64,000 nucleotides of DNA from Eubacterium sp. Lineage in GTDB: Bacteria > Bacillota > Clostridia > Oscillospirales > Acutalibacteraceae. The stretch covers positions 1 through 64,000 of the forward strand of contig JAFSRX010000066.1 of the NCBI GenBank assembly GCA_017445905.1. Direction: 5' to 3'. Made by a program: the position numbers and the translations under genes. The notes under the pieces were generated by a model. The model was not told the DNA's origin. It worked only from the letters and a program-made list of their open reading frames with translations, and did not search any database. Below are positions 15,236 through 24,591 of the stretch, one piece after another; the stretch's first letter is position 1; each line of letters starts with the position of its first letter.

Positions 15236-15828
15236 TATTTTACCTCCTCATATACCATAGCAATATATTCTGAAGTAAAGCCTACAGAAACAGAATTTCT
15301 GTAGTAAATAATAACCGCACTTTTGCATTCAGGAGCATATTTCAGAACTTCGAACTCATTTTTGAAGCTCTTTTCCTCCCTGAAGACATAGTTCTTATCT
15401 CCGAAAACACTTCCTATTGAAAGATTTTTTTCTTTTGCGATTTCTTTTGCGTTTGTGTTTCCGGAATAAATATAAGTGAATCCCGTTTTTCCGAAAGGAA
15501 CGCTCTGCTTGAGATATGAAACAGAAGACTGAATTTTTGAATAATCCATATCATATCTTATTGCATATCCGCTGCCCGCTCTTATAACGCCTATGCACTG
15601 ATTCTTTTCAAAGGACGACGGGTCGGCATTTTCATCTTCTTTATACTCAATTTTTTCAGCCTCTTTGCCGTCGCCGTCGTGCAGGTCGTGGTATGCGTAC
15701 TGAACGTTATTATTCATCGGGATAAACTTATCAATATTCAGTTTAAAATAAACACACAGAATAACGGCAAAAACAAGCGCCGCAAGAAGGGGCATCATTA
15801 TTGCCTTTTTAAAAAATTCCTTGTTCAT
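15235..15828 (-). CDS. Uncharacterised single-pass membrane protein
   Basis: A 197-aa protein with a basic N-terminus and one uncleaved signal-anchor (about residues 9-28). The rest is predicted to be outside the cell: an acidic segment around residues 45-75, then a mixed domain with FGKTGFTYIYSGN and SAVIIYYRNSVSVGFTSEYIAMVYEE. No lipobox and no known domain recognised. The start is supported by GAGGAAA. It lies 32 bp downstream of 15861-16697 and is coupled to the multipass protein downstream, suggesting a complex of the two. Confidence 0.72.
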   Translation of the reverse strand: MNKEFFKKAIMMPLLAALVFAVILCVYFKLNIDKFIPMNNNVQYAYHDLHDGDGKEAEKIEYKEDENADPSSFEKNQCIGVIRAGSGYAIRYDMDYSKIQSSVSYLKQSVPFGKTGFTYIYSGNTNAKEIAKEKNLSIGSVFGDKNYVFREEKSFKNEFEVLKYAPECKSAVIIYYRNSVSVGFTSEYIAMVYEEVK

Positions 15829-15860
15829 GTTTTCCTCTTTATATCAGAAAGTTATCATTA

Positions 15861-16697
15861 TTACTGCTGATTAAGTGCATTTGCAAGAGAAAAGCTCTTG
15901 TTTTTCTTCGGTTTATATGCAGGGGGATTGGCAAGCTTTTTAGTGAGCGAGCCATTTTTAGCTGTTATTTTATTAATCTCGTGAACAGGACCTGCCATAT
16001 ACTCAGTCATATACTTATCAGCAACAGCCATCATCTCTTTATCGTTTTTCATTTCACCGAGAATGGTTACTCCGATAATATCCTGAACCTCATTAGTTCC
16101 GACTTCGAAAATCTCACCGAGCATTTTGAAAAGTCTTTTCTGCTCAGCGGCTGTTCCGTTTTTGATGATATCAAGAACTTTTGCATTGCCGTGTTCCATA
16201 AAGAAGGTTTCGGGAAGGAATTCGCCGTACTGAGCAATATTCATTTTTATCTCGTCTTTATATTCGGGATAAAGCGCGCCGAAACGGTTTGCAAGCGAGT
16301 CAACATCATAGCTGATTGCGCCGTTCTTAGCCTTTGTTCTTGAAACGGCTTTAGGCATTTTAATCTTATCGAGATTGGTTTTCTTATTTGTATTGAAAAG
16401 GTGGTCTATCTCGTCCCTTGCCTCATTGGCAGCAGAACGAACATCTCTGTCATCAATACTATCAATTTCAAAAAGACTTCTTGAGGTTGTATTGAATTCG
16501 GTCTTTTCGCCCGCATCCTCATAAGCGCATTCAAATGAAAGAATACTTGTTTCATTGTCAAACGCCATTCTATATACGCCCTTATCTCCCGAAAAGGTTA
16601 TTGCGCTATCTGTTTCACTTGATTTTTTGAAACCAAGTTCATTATTTATATCGTTAAGATTCTTTTCAATTATCTTAAAAGCTTCGTTTATCTGCAT
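15861..16697 (-). CDS. Uncharacterised soluble protein
   Basis: A 278-aa cytoplasmic-looking protein without a signal or membrane segment. The N-terminal part (about 1-90) looks like a small alpha/beta domain (FKIIEKNLNDINNELGF, then IDDRDVRSAANEARDEI); the middle is helical, and the C-terminal 40 residues are Lys/Pro-rich (PPAYKPKKNKSFS) and may be disordered. I do not recognise the family. It is the first gene of the three-gene cassette behind promoter 16731-16759. Confidence 0.72.
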   Translation of the reverse strand: MQINEAFKIIEKNLNDINNELGFKKSSETDSAITFSGDKGVYRMAFDNETSILSFECAYEDAGEKTEFNTTSRSLFEIDSIDDRDVRSAANEARDEIDHLFNTNKKTNLDKIKMPKAVSRTKAKNGAISYDVDSLANRFGALYPEYKDEIKMNIAQYGEFLPETFFMEHGNAKVLDIIKNGTAAEQKRLFKMLGEIFEVGTNEVQDIIGVTILGEMKNDKEMMAVADKYMTEYMAGPVHEINKITAKNGSLTKKLANPPAYKPKKNKSFSLANALNQQ

Positions 16698-16730
16698 ATT
16701 ACTATTCCTTTCAAATGGATATACAAAGGT

Positions 16731-16759
16731 ATTATAGCACCAATGCCGACTTTTGTCAC
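16731..16759 (-). promoter_or_regulatory. Promoter of the three-gene unknown cassette
   Basis: Minus strand: GTGACA (16754-16759), 17 bp, TATAAT (16731-16736). Divergent from the murI promoter 22 bp away. Confidence 0.72.
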
Positions 16760-16781
16760 TATTTATTTTTAAAAGTTAGTG

Positions 16782-16810
16782 TTGATATTAATTTAATTAT
16801 ATGATAAAAT
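16782..16810 (+). promoter_or_regulatory. murI operon promoter
   Basis: TTGATA (16782-16787), 17 bp, TAAAAT (16805-16810) with an extended TG; murI starts 32 bases downstream after GAGGGTG. Confidence 0.78.
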
Positions 16811-16842
16811 ATTAGGAATTAAAATAACGAGGGTGAACACAA

Positions 16843-17658
16843 ATGGATAAAAGACCTGTTGGTGTTTTTGATTCAGGGCTCGGCGGACTCTCTACCGTCA
16901 GGGCAATGAAAAAGATTCTTCCCAATGAAGATATTGTATATTTCGGCGACACAGGAAGAGTTCCTTACGGAAGCCGTTCAAACGAAACAATTGAAACATA
17001 TGCAGCTCAGGATATCAGATTTTTAAGAACCTTTTCCTGTAAAATGATAGTTGCCGCCTGTGGAACTGTTTCAACCGTTGCTTCCGGTATCATTGAAAAA
17101 ATCGATGAATTTGCAACAGGAATAACAAAGCCTTCAGCAAAAGCAGCAGCCCTCGCAACAAAAAACAACATCATCGGCGTTATGGGAACGAGCGCAACCG
17201 TCAATTCAAACGCGTTTAACGAAGAAATTCTTAAAACGAACCCAAATGCAAAGGTTGTATCCGTTGCATGTCCAATGCTTGTTTCACTCGTTGAAAACAA
17301 CTGGATAGATATTGACGACGAGGTTGCTAATGCAACTGTTAAAAGATATATTGCTCCTCTTCTTGAAGCAGGAGCGGATACAATAATTCTCGGCTGCACT
17401 CATTTTCCGATTCTCTCTCCGATTATTCAGAAAATTGCAGGAAGCTCAGTAACCTTAATTGATACGGGATATGAAGAAGCTCTTTTTGTTAAAGAAGTTC
17501 TTGAAAAAAACAATCTTGAAAATGAAAAAGAGCATATCGGAACTCAGAAGTTCTTTGTTTCAGATAAAACTCAGAATTTCTGTGATGTTGCGAATGTTCT
17601 TCTTGGCGAGGATATTGAGGATAAATGCGAATTTATTGATATATTCAAAGTTATATAG
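16843..17658 (+). CDS. murI: Glutamate racemase
   Basis: A 271-aa cofactor-independent racemase supplying D-glutamate for peptidoglycan. N-terminal GVFDSGLGGLS (D10, S11), FGDTGRVPYGSR, the first catalytic cysteine in VAACGTVST (C73) and the second in LGCTHFP near residue 184 are all present. The first motif reads ACGTVS rather than the usual ACNTAS; the Cys is kept. First gene of a probable murI-DUF1934-argS-radical SAM transcript. Confidence 0.94.
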   Translation: MDKRPVGVFDSGLGGLSTVRAMKKILPNEDIVYFGDTGRVPYGSRSNETIETYAAQDIRFLRTFSCKMIVAACGTVSTVASGIIEKIDEFATGITKPSAKAAALATKNNIIGVMGTSATVNSNAFNEEILKTNPNAKVVSVACPMLVSLVENNWIDIDDEVANATVKRYIAPLLEAGADTIILGCTHFPILSPIIQKIAGSSVTLIDTGYEEALFVKEVLEKNNLENEKEHIGTQKFFVSDKTQNFCDVANVLLGEDIEDKCEFIDIFKVI

Positions 17659-17666
17659 GGAAAAAT

Positions 17667-18092
17667 ATGGATAAAAAAGCATTGATTAAAGTTGTCGGAA
17701 CACAGCGTTTCGGCAAGGACAGTGATAAAATTGAATTAACAACCGTCGGAACATTTGAGGAAACAGACGATAATTACATTCTCAAATATACCGAGGAACA
17801 GGAACCGCCCCTGACTTCTGTTAAAACAAGTCTGAGCGTATCAAAGGATAAAAAAACCGTTCAGCTTCTCAGAGAGGGAAGAAGCGGCTCACTTCTGATA
17901 ATTGAACGTTCAAAACGAAATCTTTGCAACTATGCAACTGAGTTTGGCGATATTCTTATGGGCATTTACGGAAAGAATATTGAACACAGCTGCGATGATA
18001 AGGGCGGCAGTTTCAGTTTTGATTATGATATTGATGTTAACGGTGCAATCTCATCAATGAACGAGGTTGAAGTTACATTTAAATTAAATTGA
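17667..18092 (+). CDS. DUF1934 (YwiB-like) beta-barrel protein
   Basis: A 141-aa protein of the DUF1934 family, predicted to be a lipocalin-like beta-barrel. Visible are the N-terminal strand LIKVVGTQRF, YILKYTEEQEP near residue 38, VQLLREGRSGSLLIIERS and the C-terminal DYDIDVNGAISSMNEVEVTFKL. The family regularly sits directly upstream of argS in Firmicutes, as here (16-bp gap). No biochemical role is established. It is 8 bp after murI and evidently cotranscribed. Confidence 0.88.
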   Translation: MDKKALIKVVGTQRFGKDSDKIELTTVGTFEETDDNYILKYTEEQEPPLTSVKTSLSVSKDKKTVQLLREGRSGSLLIIERSKRNLCNYATEFGDILMGIYGKNIEHSCDDKGGSFSFDYDIDVNGAISSMNEVEVTFKLN

Positions 18093-18108
18093 CTTTTAGG
18101 AGAACAAT

Positions 18109-19797
18109 ATGTCTCAGTTAGTTGAAAAAACTCAGAATTTTATTAAAGAAGCAGTTATTACGGCTATTAACGCTGCAATTAAAAAAGGTGAGCTCCCCGA
18201 GGGCGGGCTCCCCGATTTCATAATTGAAAAGCCCTCCGATAAAAAGAACGGCGACTTTTCAACCAATGTTGCTATGGCAGGCGCAAGAGTTTTCAAAAAA
18301 GCTCCACAGCTTATAGCAAAAAGCATAGTTGATAATCTTGAGCTTGAAAACACGCTTATTGAAAAAGCAGAAATCGCAGGTCCGGGATTCATCAATTTCT
18401 ATCTTTCTCAGAAATACTATTCAAAAATCATCTGCGATGTTCTTGAAAAGGGAGATAACTACGGAAAATCAGACTTCGGCAAGGGCAAAAAGGTTCTCGT
18501 TGAATTTGTTTCCGCCAACCCGACAGGACCTATGCACATCGGTAATGCAAGAGGCGGCGCAATCGGCGACTGTCTTGCCTCTGTTCTTGAATATGCAGGC
18601 TTTGATACAAAAAGAGAATTCTATATCAATGATGCGGGCAATCAGATTGAGAAATTCGCAACCTCGCTTGAGGTGAGATATCTTCAGGCTTGCGGTAAGG
18701 ACGTTGAAATGCCCGAGGATGCGTACCACGGAGCAGATATAACTGAACACGCAAATAACTTCTTTAATGAGGTTGGCAATAAATATGCCGAAGCTGAGAG
18801 CAGCGAGAGGAGAAAAGCGCTTGTTGACTTCGCACTTCCTAAGAACATTGAGGGTCTTGAAAGAGACTTAAAGAAATACAGAATAACATATGATAAATGG
18901 TTCAGAGAATCAACTCTTCACGCAGACGGCTCGGTTGACAGAGTTATAAATGCGCTCAAGGAAAAGGGCGTTACCTATGAACTCGACGGCGCACTTTGGT
19001 TTAAAGCGAGCGAATACGGAAATGATAAAGATATTGTTCTTGTTCGTGCAAACGGACTTCCGACATATATCGTTCCCGATATCGCATATCATTATAATAA
19101 GCTCATAACAAGGGGCTTTGATACAGCTATCGACGTTCTCGGTGCAGACCACCACGGCTATATTGCAAGAATGAAAGCGGCTTTAACAGCGCTCGGAATT
19201 GACGCTTCAAGACTGGATATAGTTATTATGCAGATGGTTCGTCTTGTCAGCAACGGCGAAACAATCAAGCTTTCAAAGAGAAGCGGCAAGGCTATAACGC
19301 TGGGCACTCTTCTTGAAGAGGTTCCGATTGACGCAGCAAGATTTTTCTTCAATCTCAGGGAGCCCAACTCACACTTTGATTTTGATTTGGATCTTGCAGC
19401 TAAGCAGTCAAGCGATAACCCCGTATATTATGTTCAGTATGCTCACGCAAGAATCTGTTCAATAATCAGAAAAGCCGAGAACGCGGGCGTTGTTCTCAAA
19501 ACGCCTGATAATATAAACTTCGACCTTCTTTCAAGTGATGAAGAAAGAGAGCTTATTTCCCATCTTTCAAGGCTTACAGGCGAAATCGTTTCTGCAGCAA
19601 AGCAGTATGACCCCGCAAAAATAACTCATTATGTTATAGACCTTGCAACTCTTTTCCATAAGTTCTATAATGCAAAAAGAGTTGTTCTTGACGATGAGGA
19701 ACTTATGCAGGCAAGACTCTGTCTTTGCACAGCAGTTAAAGATACTATAAAAAATATCCTCACAATGCTTAAAATTGACGCACCTCAGTCAATGTAG
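18109..19797 (+). CDS. argS: Arginyl-tRNA synthetase
   Basis: A 562-aa class I synthetase that charges tRNA-Arg. N-terminal ArgRS-specific domain (1 to about 115), the HIGH-type motif MHIGNARGG near residue 142, LGADHHGYIARMKAAL in the catalytic domain, the KMSKS-equivalent KLSKRSGKAITL near 386, then the alpha-helical DALR anticodon-binding domain to the C-terminus. Full length. Cotranscribed with the DUF1934 gene and followed after 11 bp by a radical SAM gene. Confidence 0.97.
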   Translation: MSQLVEKTQNFIKEAVITAINAAIKKGELPEGGLPDFIIEKPSDKKNGDFSTNVAMAGARVFKKAPQLIAKSIVDNLELENTLIEKAEIAGPGFINFYLSQKYYSKIICDVLEKGDNYGKSDFGKGKKVLVEFVSANPTGPMHIGNARGGAIGDCLASVLEYAGFDTKREFYINDAGNQIEKFATSLEVRYLQACGKDVEMPEDAYHGADITEHANNFFNEVGNKYAEAESSERRKALVDFALPKNIEGLERDLKKYRITYDKWFRESTLHADGSVDRVINALKEKGVTYELDGALWFKASEYGNDKDIVLVRANGLPTYIVPDIAYHYNKLITRGFDTAIDVLGADHHGYIARMKAALTALGIDASRLDIVIMQMVRLVSNGETIKLSKRSGKAITLGTLLEEVPIDAARFFFNLREPNSHFDFDLDLAAKQSSDNPVYYVQYAHARICSIIRKAENAGVVLKTPDNINFDLLSSDEERELISHLSRLTGEIVSAAKQYDPAKITHYVIDLATLFHKFYNAKRVVLDDEELMQARLCLCTAVKDTIKNILTMLKIDAPQSM

Positions 19798-19808
19798 AAA
19801 GGAAAAGA

Positions 19809-21221
19809 ATGGCTAAAATAAGCAGTAAAACCCTTCACAAAATAGGGAATTCAATTTTTAAATATGCTTATAAAAATCCGGAAAGAAATTTTCTCAGGAT
19901 TGTTAAAGTCGGCAAAATGGTTGCAGGAAAAATGTATCCTAAATCAACCTTTGAAAAGCCTATTGAAATAATCACTGATAAGAATAATATCTGGCATAAT
20001 TATCTTTTTGACGGACTTGAACATCTTGACAGGGATGCCTTTGTCAATCTTGCGCTGACTTTTGCTATTGACGCAGGATATGTTGGAACATCAACTCTTC
20101 GTTCAAACAGAGAAAAGCTCGGCTGCAACATTCCCTGGGTTATTCTTCTCGACCCGACAAGCGCCTGCAATCTTAAATGCAAGGGCTGCTGGGCAGCAGA
20201 ATACGGCCACAAATCAAACCTTGCTCTCGATGATATGAGAAGACTTATCAGGGAAGCAAAAGAGCTCGGAACACATTTCTTTATGTTTACAGGCGGAGAG
20301 CCTTTAGTCAGAAAAGACGATGTTTTAACCCTTGTTCGTGAAAACCGCGACTGCATTTTTCTTGCATTCACAAACGGAACACTTATTGATGATAAATTCT
20401 GTGAGGATATGAAAAAAGCCGGCAACCTTGCGCTTGCTCTTTCGGTTGAGGGCAGCGAGGAAACAACCGACGCAAGGCGTGGCGAAGGCGTTTATCAGAA
20501 GGTTATAAACGCTATGCAACTCCTCAAAAAGCATAAATGCATTTTCGGAACCTCTGTTTGCTACACAAGTCAGAATTATGAAGCTGTTACAAGCGATGAA
20601 TTCTATGATATGGAAATTGAAAACGGGGCAATTTTCTCCTGGTATTTCCACTATATGCCAATCGGAGCAGGAGCGGATACAAGTCTGCTTTTAACTCCTC
20701 AGCAGAGAGAGCATGTTTATAGAACAATCAGAGAAAAGAGAAACAGCAAAACAGGTAAACCAATATTTACAGTTGATTTCCAGCACGACGGTGAATTTGT
20801 CGGCGGATGTATCGCAGGCGGAAGAAACTATTTCCACGTTAACAGCGAAGGCGATGTTGAGCCCTGCGTTTTCATCCACTACAGCGATTGCAATATTAAA
20901 GAAAAAAGCGTTCTTGAATGCTTAAGAAGTCCTCTGTTTAAAGAGTTTTATAAGGGTCAGCCTTTCAATGATAATATGCTTCGTCCCTGCCCAATGCTTG
21001 AAAATCCCGATAAGCTCAGGAATATCGTTAAAGCAAGCGGAGCAAGATCAACAAATCTTGTTAAGGAAGAAAGCGCCGATGAGCTATGCTCCAAAACAGA
21101 TTTATATGCAAAAAACTGGGCACCAAAGGCAAAGGAAATATGGGAAGAGCAGGAACGCTTCCACCCCTTTACTCAATACTGGCGCGATACAGAAGAAGGA
21201 AAAAAAGAACTTGGCTTATAA
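19809..21221 (+). CDS. Radical SAM protein with C-terminal cysteine cluster
   Basis: A 470-aa radical SAM enzyme. The [4Fe-4S]/SAM motif CNLKCKGC is near residue 118, followed by FTGGEPLV, SVEGSEETTDARRG and a C-terminal SPASM-like region with spaced cysteines (CIAGG, PCVFIHYSDC, RPCPML, LCSKTD) likely to carry an auxiliary cluster. The first 110 residues are a helical, basic N-terminal domain. Such proteins are widespread in Clostridia; the substrate is unknown. It is last in the murI-argS transcript, and its 3' end overlaps the terminator. Confidence 0.85.
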   Translation: MAKISSKTLHKIGNSIFKYAYKNPERNFLRIVKVGKMVAGKMYPKSTFEKPIEIITDKNNIWHNYLFDGLEHLDRDAFVNLALTFAIDAGYVGTSTLRSNREKLGCNIPWVILLDPTSACNLKCKGCWAAEYGHKSNLALDDMRRLIREAKELGTHFFMFTGGEPLVRKDDVLTLVRENRDCIFLAFTNGTLIDDKFCEDMKKAGNLALALSVEGSEETTDARRGEGVYQKVINAMQLLKKHKCIFGTSVCYTSQNYEAVTSDEFYDMEIENGAIFSWYFHYMPIGAGADTSLLLTPQQREHVYRTIREKRNSKTGKPIFTVDFQHDGEFVGGCIAGGRNYFHVNSEGDVEPCVFIHYSDCNIKEKSVLECLRSPLFKEFYKGQPFNDNMLRPCPMLENPDKLRNIVKASGARSTNLVKEESADELCSKTDLYAKNWAPKAKEIWEEQERFHPFTQYWRDTEEGKKELGL

Positions 21222-21241
21222 TTCAAGCCAAGTTCTTTTTT
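21201..21241 (+). terminator. Intrinsic terminator overlapping the end of the radical SAM gene
   Basis: A 17-bp stem: AAAAAAGAACTTGGCTT (21201-21217) pairs with 21225-21241, ending in TTTTTT. The stop codon (21219-21221) is in the loop, so the last codons form one arm. Confidence 0.88.
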
Positions 21242-21247
21242 CCTTCA

Positions 21248-21342
21248 GTTATATTCGCCGTCGGCGAGTTATATTGCTGTGCAGTGATATTGCTGTCCGC
21301 TTGCGAACAATATAACTAAAGCGTGGCGATTCGCCACGCTTT
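21248..21342. repeat. GTTATATT tandem/inverted repeat plus GCGTGGCGA hairpin
   Basis: GTTATATT at 21248 and 21268, a GTGATATT variant at 21284 and the inverse AATATAAC at 21309-21316 form a small repeat array, followed by the palindrome GCGTGGCGA-T-TCGCCACGC (21321-21339) with flanking A and T runs. The same hairpin recurs at 25361-25381. Confidence 0.6.
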
Positions 21343-21362
21343 TAATACTAATAAGCCTTCTC

Positions 21363-21440
21363 GGAGAGAACATTGATTTCGCCCATATGCACCAAGAGTA
21401 TAAATAATTGGCACGTATGGGCGAAATCAAAATTCTCTCC
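21363..21440. repeat. Long inverted repeat with 33-bp arms
   Basis: Arms 21363-21395 and 21408-21440 match along their length (GGAGAGAA, 3 bases, TGATTTCGCCCATA, then a mixed end, CCAA), with a 12-base AT-rich loop. Both arms carry the same outer and central blocks, so a transcript would form a rod-like hairpin. It could be a MITE remnant or the 3' part of an RNA; no gene is encoded in it. Confidence 0.7.
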
Positions 21441-21451
21441 GGATAGTAATC

Positions 21452-21475
21452 AAAAAGGAGGGTATAAAACCCTCC
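21452..21475 (-). terminator. Terminator of the secreted lectin-like protein gene
   Basis: On the minus strand GGAGGGT-TTTAT-ACCCTCC is followed by TTTTTG; it is 15 bp after the stop of the 1020-aa gene. Confidence 0.8.
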
Positions 21476-21489
21476 CTAAGAAAGTACAA

Positions 21490-24400
21490 CTATTTCTTTG
21501 TTGTAACCGATTTCGATTTACTCCAAGAGGAATAATACTTTGTTCCGCTAACACTTTTATATGTTCTTATTCTTACATAATACTTTTTCTTTGCTTTGAG
21601 TTTTGAAATCGTTTTGCTTGTTGTGCTGTTCTTTGAAACGGTAACGGTTTTCTTATTCTTCGTAAACTTGCTGTCGGTTGCATACTGAATTTCATAACCC
21701 GTTGTCTGCGTTGCCTGCTTGTTCCACTTAACCGTGAAGCCCTTTGATTTTGCAGTAATGCCTGATAGGCTTGTTGTCTTCGGGTTGATCATAAAGTTCA
21801 AGTTCTTTGTTCCCTTGTAGTTGCCCTTAAACGTTATTTTAACCGTGTAGGTTCCAACATTCTTTCTGCCGTTTGCATATGAGACCGTGTAGTTTTCAGG
21901 AGAAATTGTCTTACCCTTTGAATCCTTAACTGTTACGGTAGGCTTCTTTACTTTACCGTTGTAAACATATTCAACTTTTGAAAGTTTTATCGTCTCAGGA
22001 CGGTAAATAACTGTTTCGTTCTTAATATCACCGCAATCGCACTTCGCAACAATATAACCATTTTGGGATACTGTTGCTTTAGTCAAAATATTTTTATAAT
22101 CATGGATATGTTCATGATTCACTTCAAAAAAATTATAATAAAGGGCGGTATTCTCGTTTATTGTTATTGGAAATTGTTGAACTTCATTTTTCATCTCTGC
22201 GTCAAAATACACAGAATCAATTACAATGTCTTTGCCGCTTACATTATGAATAAAACTTTCAATTATTTCATCGCTCAATTTATAATACTTGTATCCTGCG
22301 TCAATAATGCTTTCTTTAAATCCGGCAATCATACCATCAAACATGCATATTTCATATAAATGAACTAGTTCGCCTGTATTTAGTCCCCATTGCTTCTGTG
22401 CGTTAGTTTTTATTGTTATTAAATTATTTAAAGGATATTTATATGAGTTTATCCAGTCAACCGCATTTTCGTAGCTGCCTCCACCCAAGTTCATAAAATT
22501 CTTTACTTGATTAAATAAACCTTGATTGTAATAAATATCTGCAAAATTCAAACACTCTCTAATCTCATGTTCGAAAATTCTTATAAACATTTCATAACAA
22601 GAAGCCACTTCACTTGCTGTTCCATAATAATATGAATACTGTAGCGCCTCTTTACAAGCGTTTTCAATTTTCACATAAATATAAAGCCTATATTGTTGAT
22701 TGCTATTTACTGTTGTTGCAAAAAAAGTATCACACAAATAAGAAGTTAATTCTACAATTAGTTTTATTTCTGCAAGTGGGAAAACTTTATTAAAGCCTTT
22801 AACAATTACATCTTTAACTATCTTTTCAGCAACTTTCTCAACAAGTGTTAAGCCATATTCAGTCATCTTTTCTGCAACAATTTTGTCAATATACTGTTGC
22901 GGTGTCATTGATAATGATTCTATAACGTCATCGATAGCTTTTTTGAAATTACCATCGTAAGCATATTTTTGGATAGCATTCAACGCTGATTCAAGTTCTT
23001 TTCCTTGTTCATGAATTAATATATATTGGCTTAACAAATTTATGCATTCTAAAGCGTCATCGCATCCATCCGACATAGAATTAATCAACTCGTATGTTAA
23101 TTCATACGAACTCATTTCTGTGCCCATTAAGTCTTCTATATAATCGTAGAAAAGTCCAAAATTACTACTATTGCTAATATCACTTGTCAACTCAAAACCT
23201 TTACCGATAAAATAGTTAATAATACTGTTTTGAAGATTATCAAACTGTTTTTCCATATACGAGTCAAAATCAGGCAAGGTATATGTATTAGCAATTAAAT
23301 CAAACAGAACCGCATCGTAGTATTCTTGAATACTTTGGTCGGTTGTTTTTCCGTTAAACAAATGGGAAGAGCTCTGAACAAATGCATTTGCAAGTTTGTT
23401 AACGTCCCAAGCATCACTCATTAACGGTCCTGCCGGACCCTCTTTTGACATAATGTAATCATAATAGTGTGAAACATTCAACCGAATATACTCATTCAAG
23501 GATAAACTATCGTTATCACTTCCTTTTTCACTAAGCATTAAATTATATAACGCAAAAGAGGTTCCACCTGCTGCTTTAATATTATCTTTAATCTCAACTT
23601 TAAGTTCGTCAATATTTTCAACATTAATTGAAAAATCATTATTGTAATTATCAGGAGTCATTCTGAACGAATAGATAAGTCTGTCACCAGCATAAAAATA
23701 AGCAGAAACGTCAAAACTCTTTGTATTATAACTATTAATTAAGCCGCTACTTCCTGTAAGTGTATGATATTTCCCTTCAAGTTTAAATGTTCTATATGCC
23801 CAGCTTATATTGTCGCCAAAATTCCAACGAGCAATCCAAACCTCAAATCCATTTTCGAATACTTCGCCGTTAACTCCAATGTTTCCATTTCTTGTGACTT
23901 GATCTCTGAACCCTTTGGGTGCATAACCTTTAAATTCGCTACCATCTAATTTATATAATCTGGCATCACCCTGATTGTCTTCGTAATGACCTTCGTCAAC
24001 ACATTCAAGGTCGGCAAGACAAACTCTGGATGAATTGTTATTGTTTTGTTCGCTATCCCACTCGCAAATAAAGCCATGATTATCAAGTGAATATATATCA
24101 TCATCGCCTATAGACTCTCCGTCATTCCATAACCCTGAACTTTTTATCAATTCTGCATAATCCTCAGGATATTCCGAATAATCACCATCATCATTTGGCT
24201 CGCCGTAATCCCAATTTGAATAATTAAAAGTTTCACCAGTTATCCAAGTCCAGACTCCTTCATTGTCTTCGTCCGTTGCTCCAATCCAATAAGTTTCCTT
24301 TTTGCCATTTTCATTAATAAATGTATATAAAAAATCTTGTTCTGCCTTACTTGTTATTGATACAAGGTGACCTTCAATGTTATTGCAATATGCCTTTGCT

Positions 24401-24552
24401 TCAAACCAATTTAGACCATCATCAAAAATCTGATATGTGTGACCATTAAAACTCTTTTTTGAACTATCATTCGCATTCGCAGAAAACTCAAGCCCTGCGG
24501 TTATGCTCAAAAGCATACATATTGATAAAACAACACTTATAACTTTTTTCAT
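21490..24552 (-). CDS. Large secreted protein: C-type lectin domain, NPCBM-like domain, fibronectin-like C-terminus
   Basis: A 1020-aa exported protein. Signal peptide (about 1-27, KKVISVVLSICMLLSITAG). Residues 33-170 are C-type lectin-like: AYCNNIEGHLVSI, YWIGATDEDNEGVWTWI, NWDYGEPND, LWNDGE and FICEW. Residues about 178-330 resemble an NPCBM sugar-binding domain (YRTFKLEGKYHTLTG.., LIYSFRMT). About 345-850 is a helix-rich region with no family I know. The C-terminus has an Ig-like repeat (YTVSYANGRKNVGTYTVKITFKGNY-type) and an Fn3-like module ending KKYYVRIRTYKSV. The same C-terminal module style is in the protein at 58275-60137. Probably a surface carbohydrate-binding protein; catalysis is not evident. 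Confidence 0.82.
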   Translation of the reverse strand: MKKVISVVLSICMLLSITAGLEFSANANDSSKKSFNGHTYQIFDDGLNWFEAKAYCNNIEGHLVSITSKAEQDFLYTFINENGKKETYWIGATDEDNEGVWTWITGETFNYSNWDYGEPNDDGDYSEYPEDYAELIKSSGLWNDGESIGDDDIYSLDNHGFICEWDSEQNNNNSSRVCLADLECVDEGHYEDNQGDARLYKLDGSEFKGYAPKGFRDQVTRNGNIGVNGEVFENGFEVWIARWNFGDNISWAYRTFKLEGKYHTLTGSSGLINSYNTKSFDVSAYFYAGDRLIYSFRMTPDNYNNDFSINVENIDELKVEIKDNIKAAGGTSFALYNLMLSEKGSDNDSLSLNEYIRLNVSHYYDYIMSKEGPAGPLMSDAWDVNKLANAFVQSSSHLFNGKTTDQSIQEYYDAVLFDLIANTYTLPDFDSYMEKQFDNLQNSIINYFIGKGFELTSDISNSSNFGLFYDYIEDLMGTEMSSYELTYELINSMSDGCDDALECINLLSQYILIHEQGKELESALNAIQKYAYDGNFKKAIDDVIESLSMTPQQYIDKIVAEKMTEYGLTLVEKVAEKIVKDVIVKGFNKVFPLAEIKLIVELTSYLCDTFFATTVNSNQQYRLYIYVKIENACKEALQYSYYYGTASEVASCYEMFIRIFEHEIRECLNFADIYYNQGLFNQVKNFMNLGGGSYENAVDWINSYKYPLNNLITIKTNAQKQWGLNTGELVHLYEICMFDGMIAGFKESIIDAGYKYYKLSDEIIESFIHNVSGKDIVIDSVYFDAEMKNEVQQFPITINENTALYYNFFEVNHEHIHDYKNILTKATVSQNGYIVAKCDCGDIKNETVIYRPETIKLSKVEYVYNGKVKKPTVTVKDSKGKTISPENYTVSYANGRKNVGTYTVKITFKGNYKGTKNLNFMINPKTTSLSGITAKSKGFTVKWNKQATQTTGYEIQYATDSKFTKNKKTVTVSKNSTTSKTISKLKAKKKYYVRIRTYKSVSGTKYYSSWSKSKSVTTKK

Positions 24553-24591
24553 AAAATTACTCCTTGTTTTGAAAAAAATGATTTCATTAAA

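Noticed and set aside
16843-17658. Possible inactive glutamate racemase because ACNTAS reads ACGTVS
   Set aside because: Both catalytic cysteines and the FDSGLGG and GCTHFP motifs are intact. The variant is likely to be within natural variation.
21321-21339. GCGTGGCGA palindromes as transposon ends
   Set aside because: Two copies (21321 and 25363) bracket about 4 kb containing ordinary genes and no transposase; the A/T-flanked hairpins look like repeated terminators.
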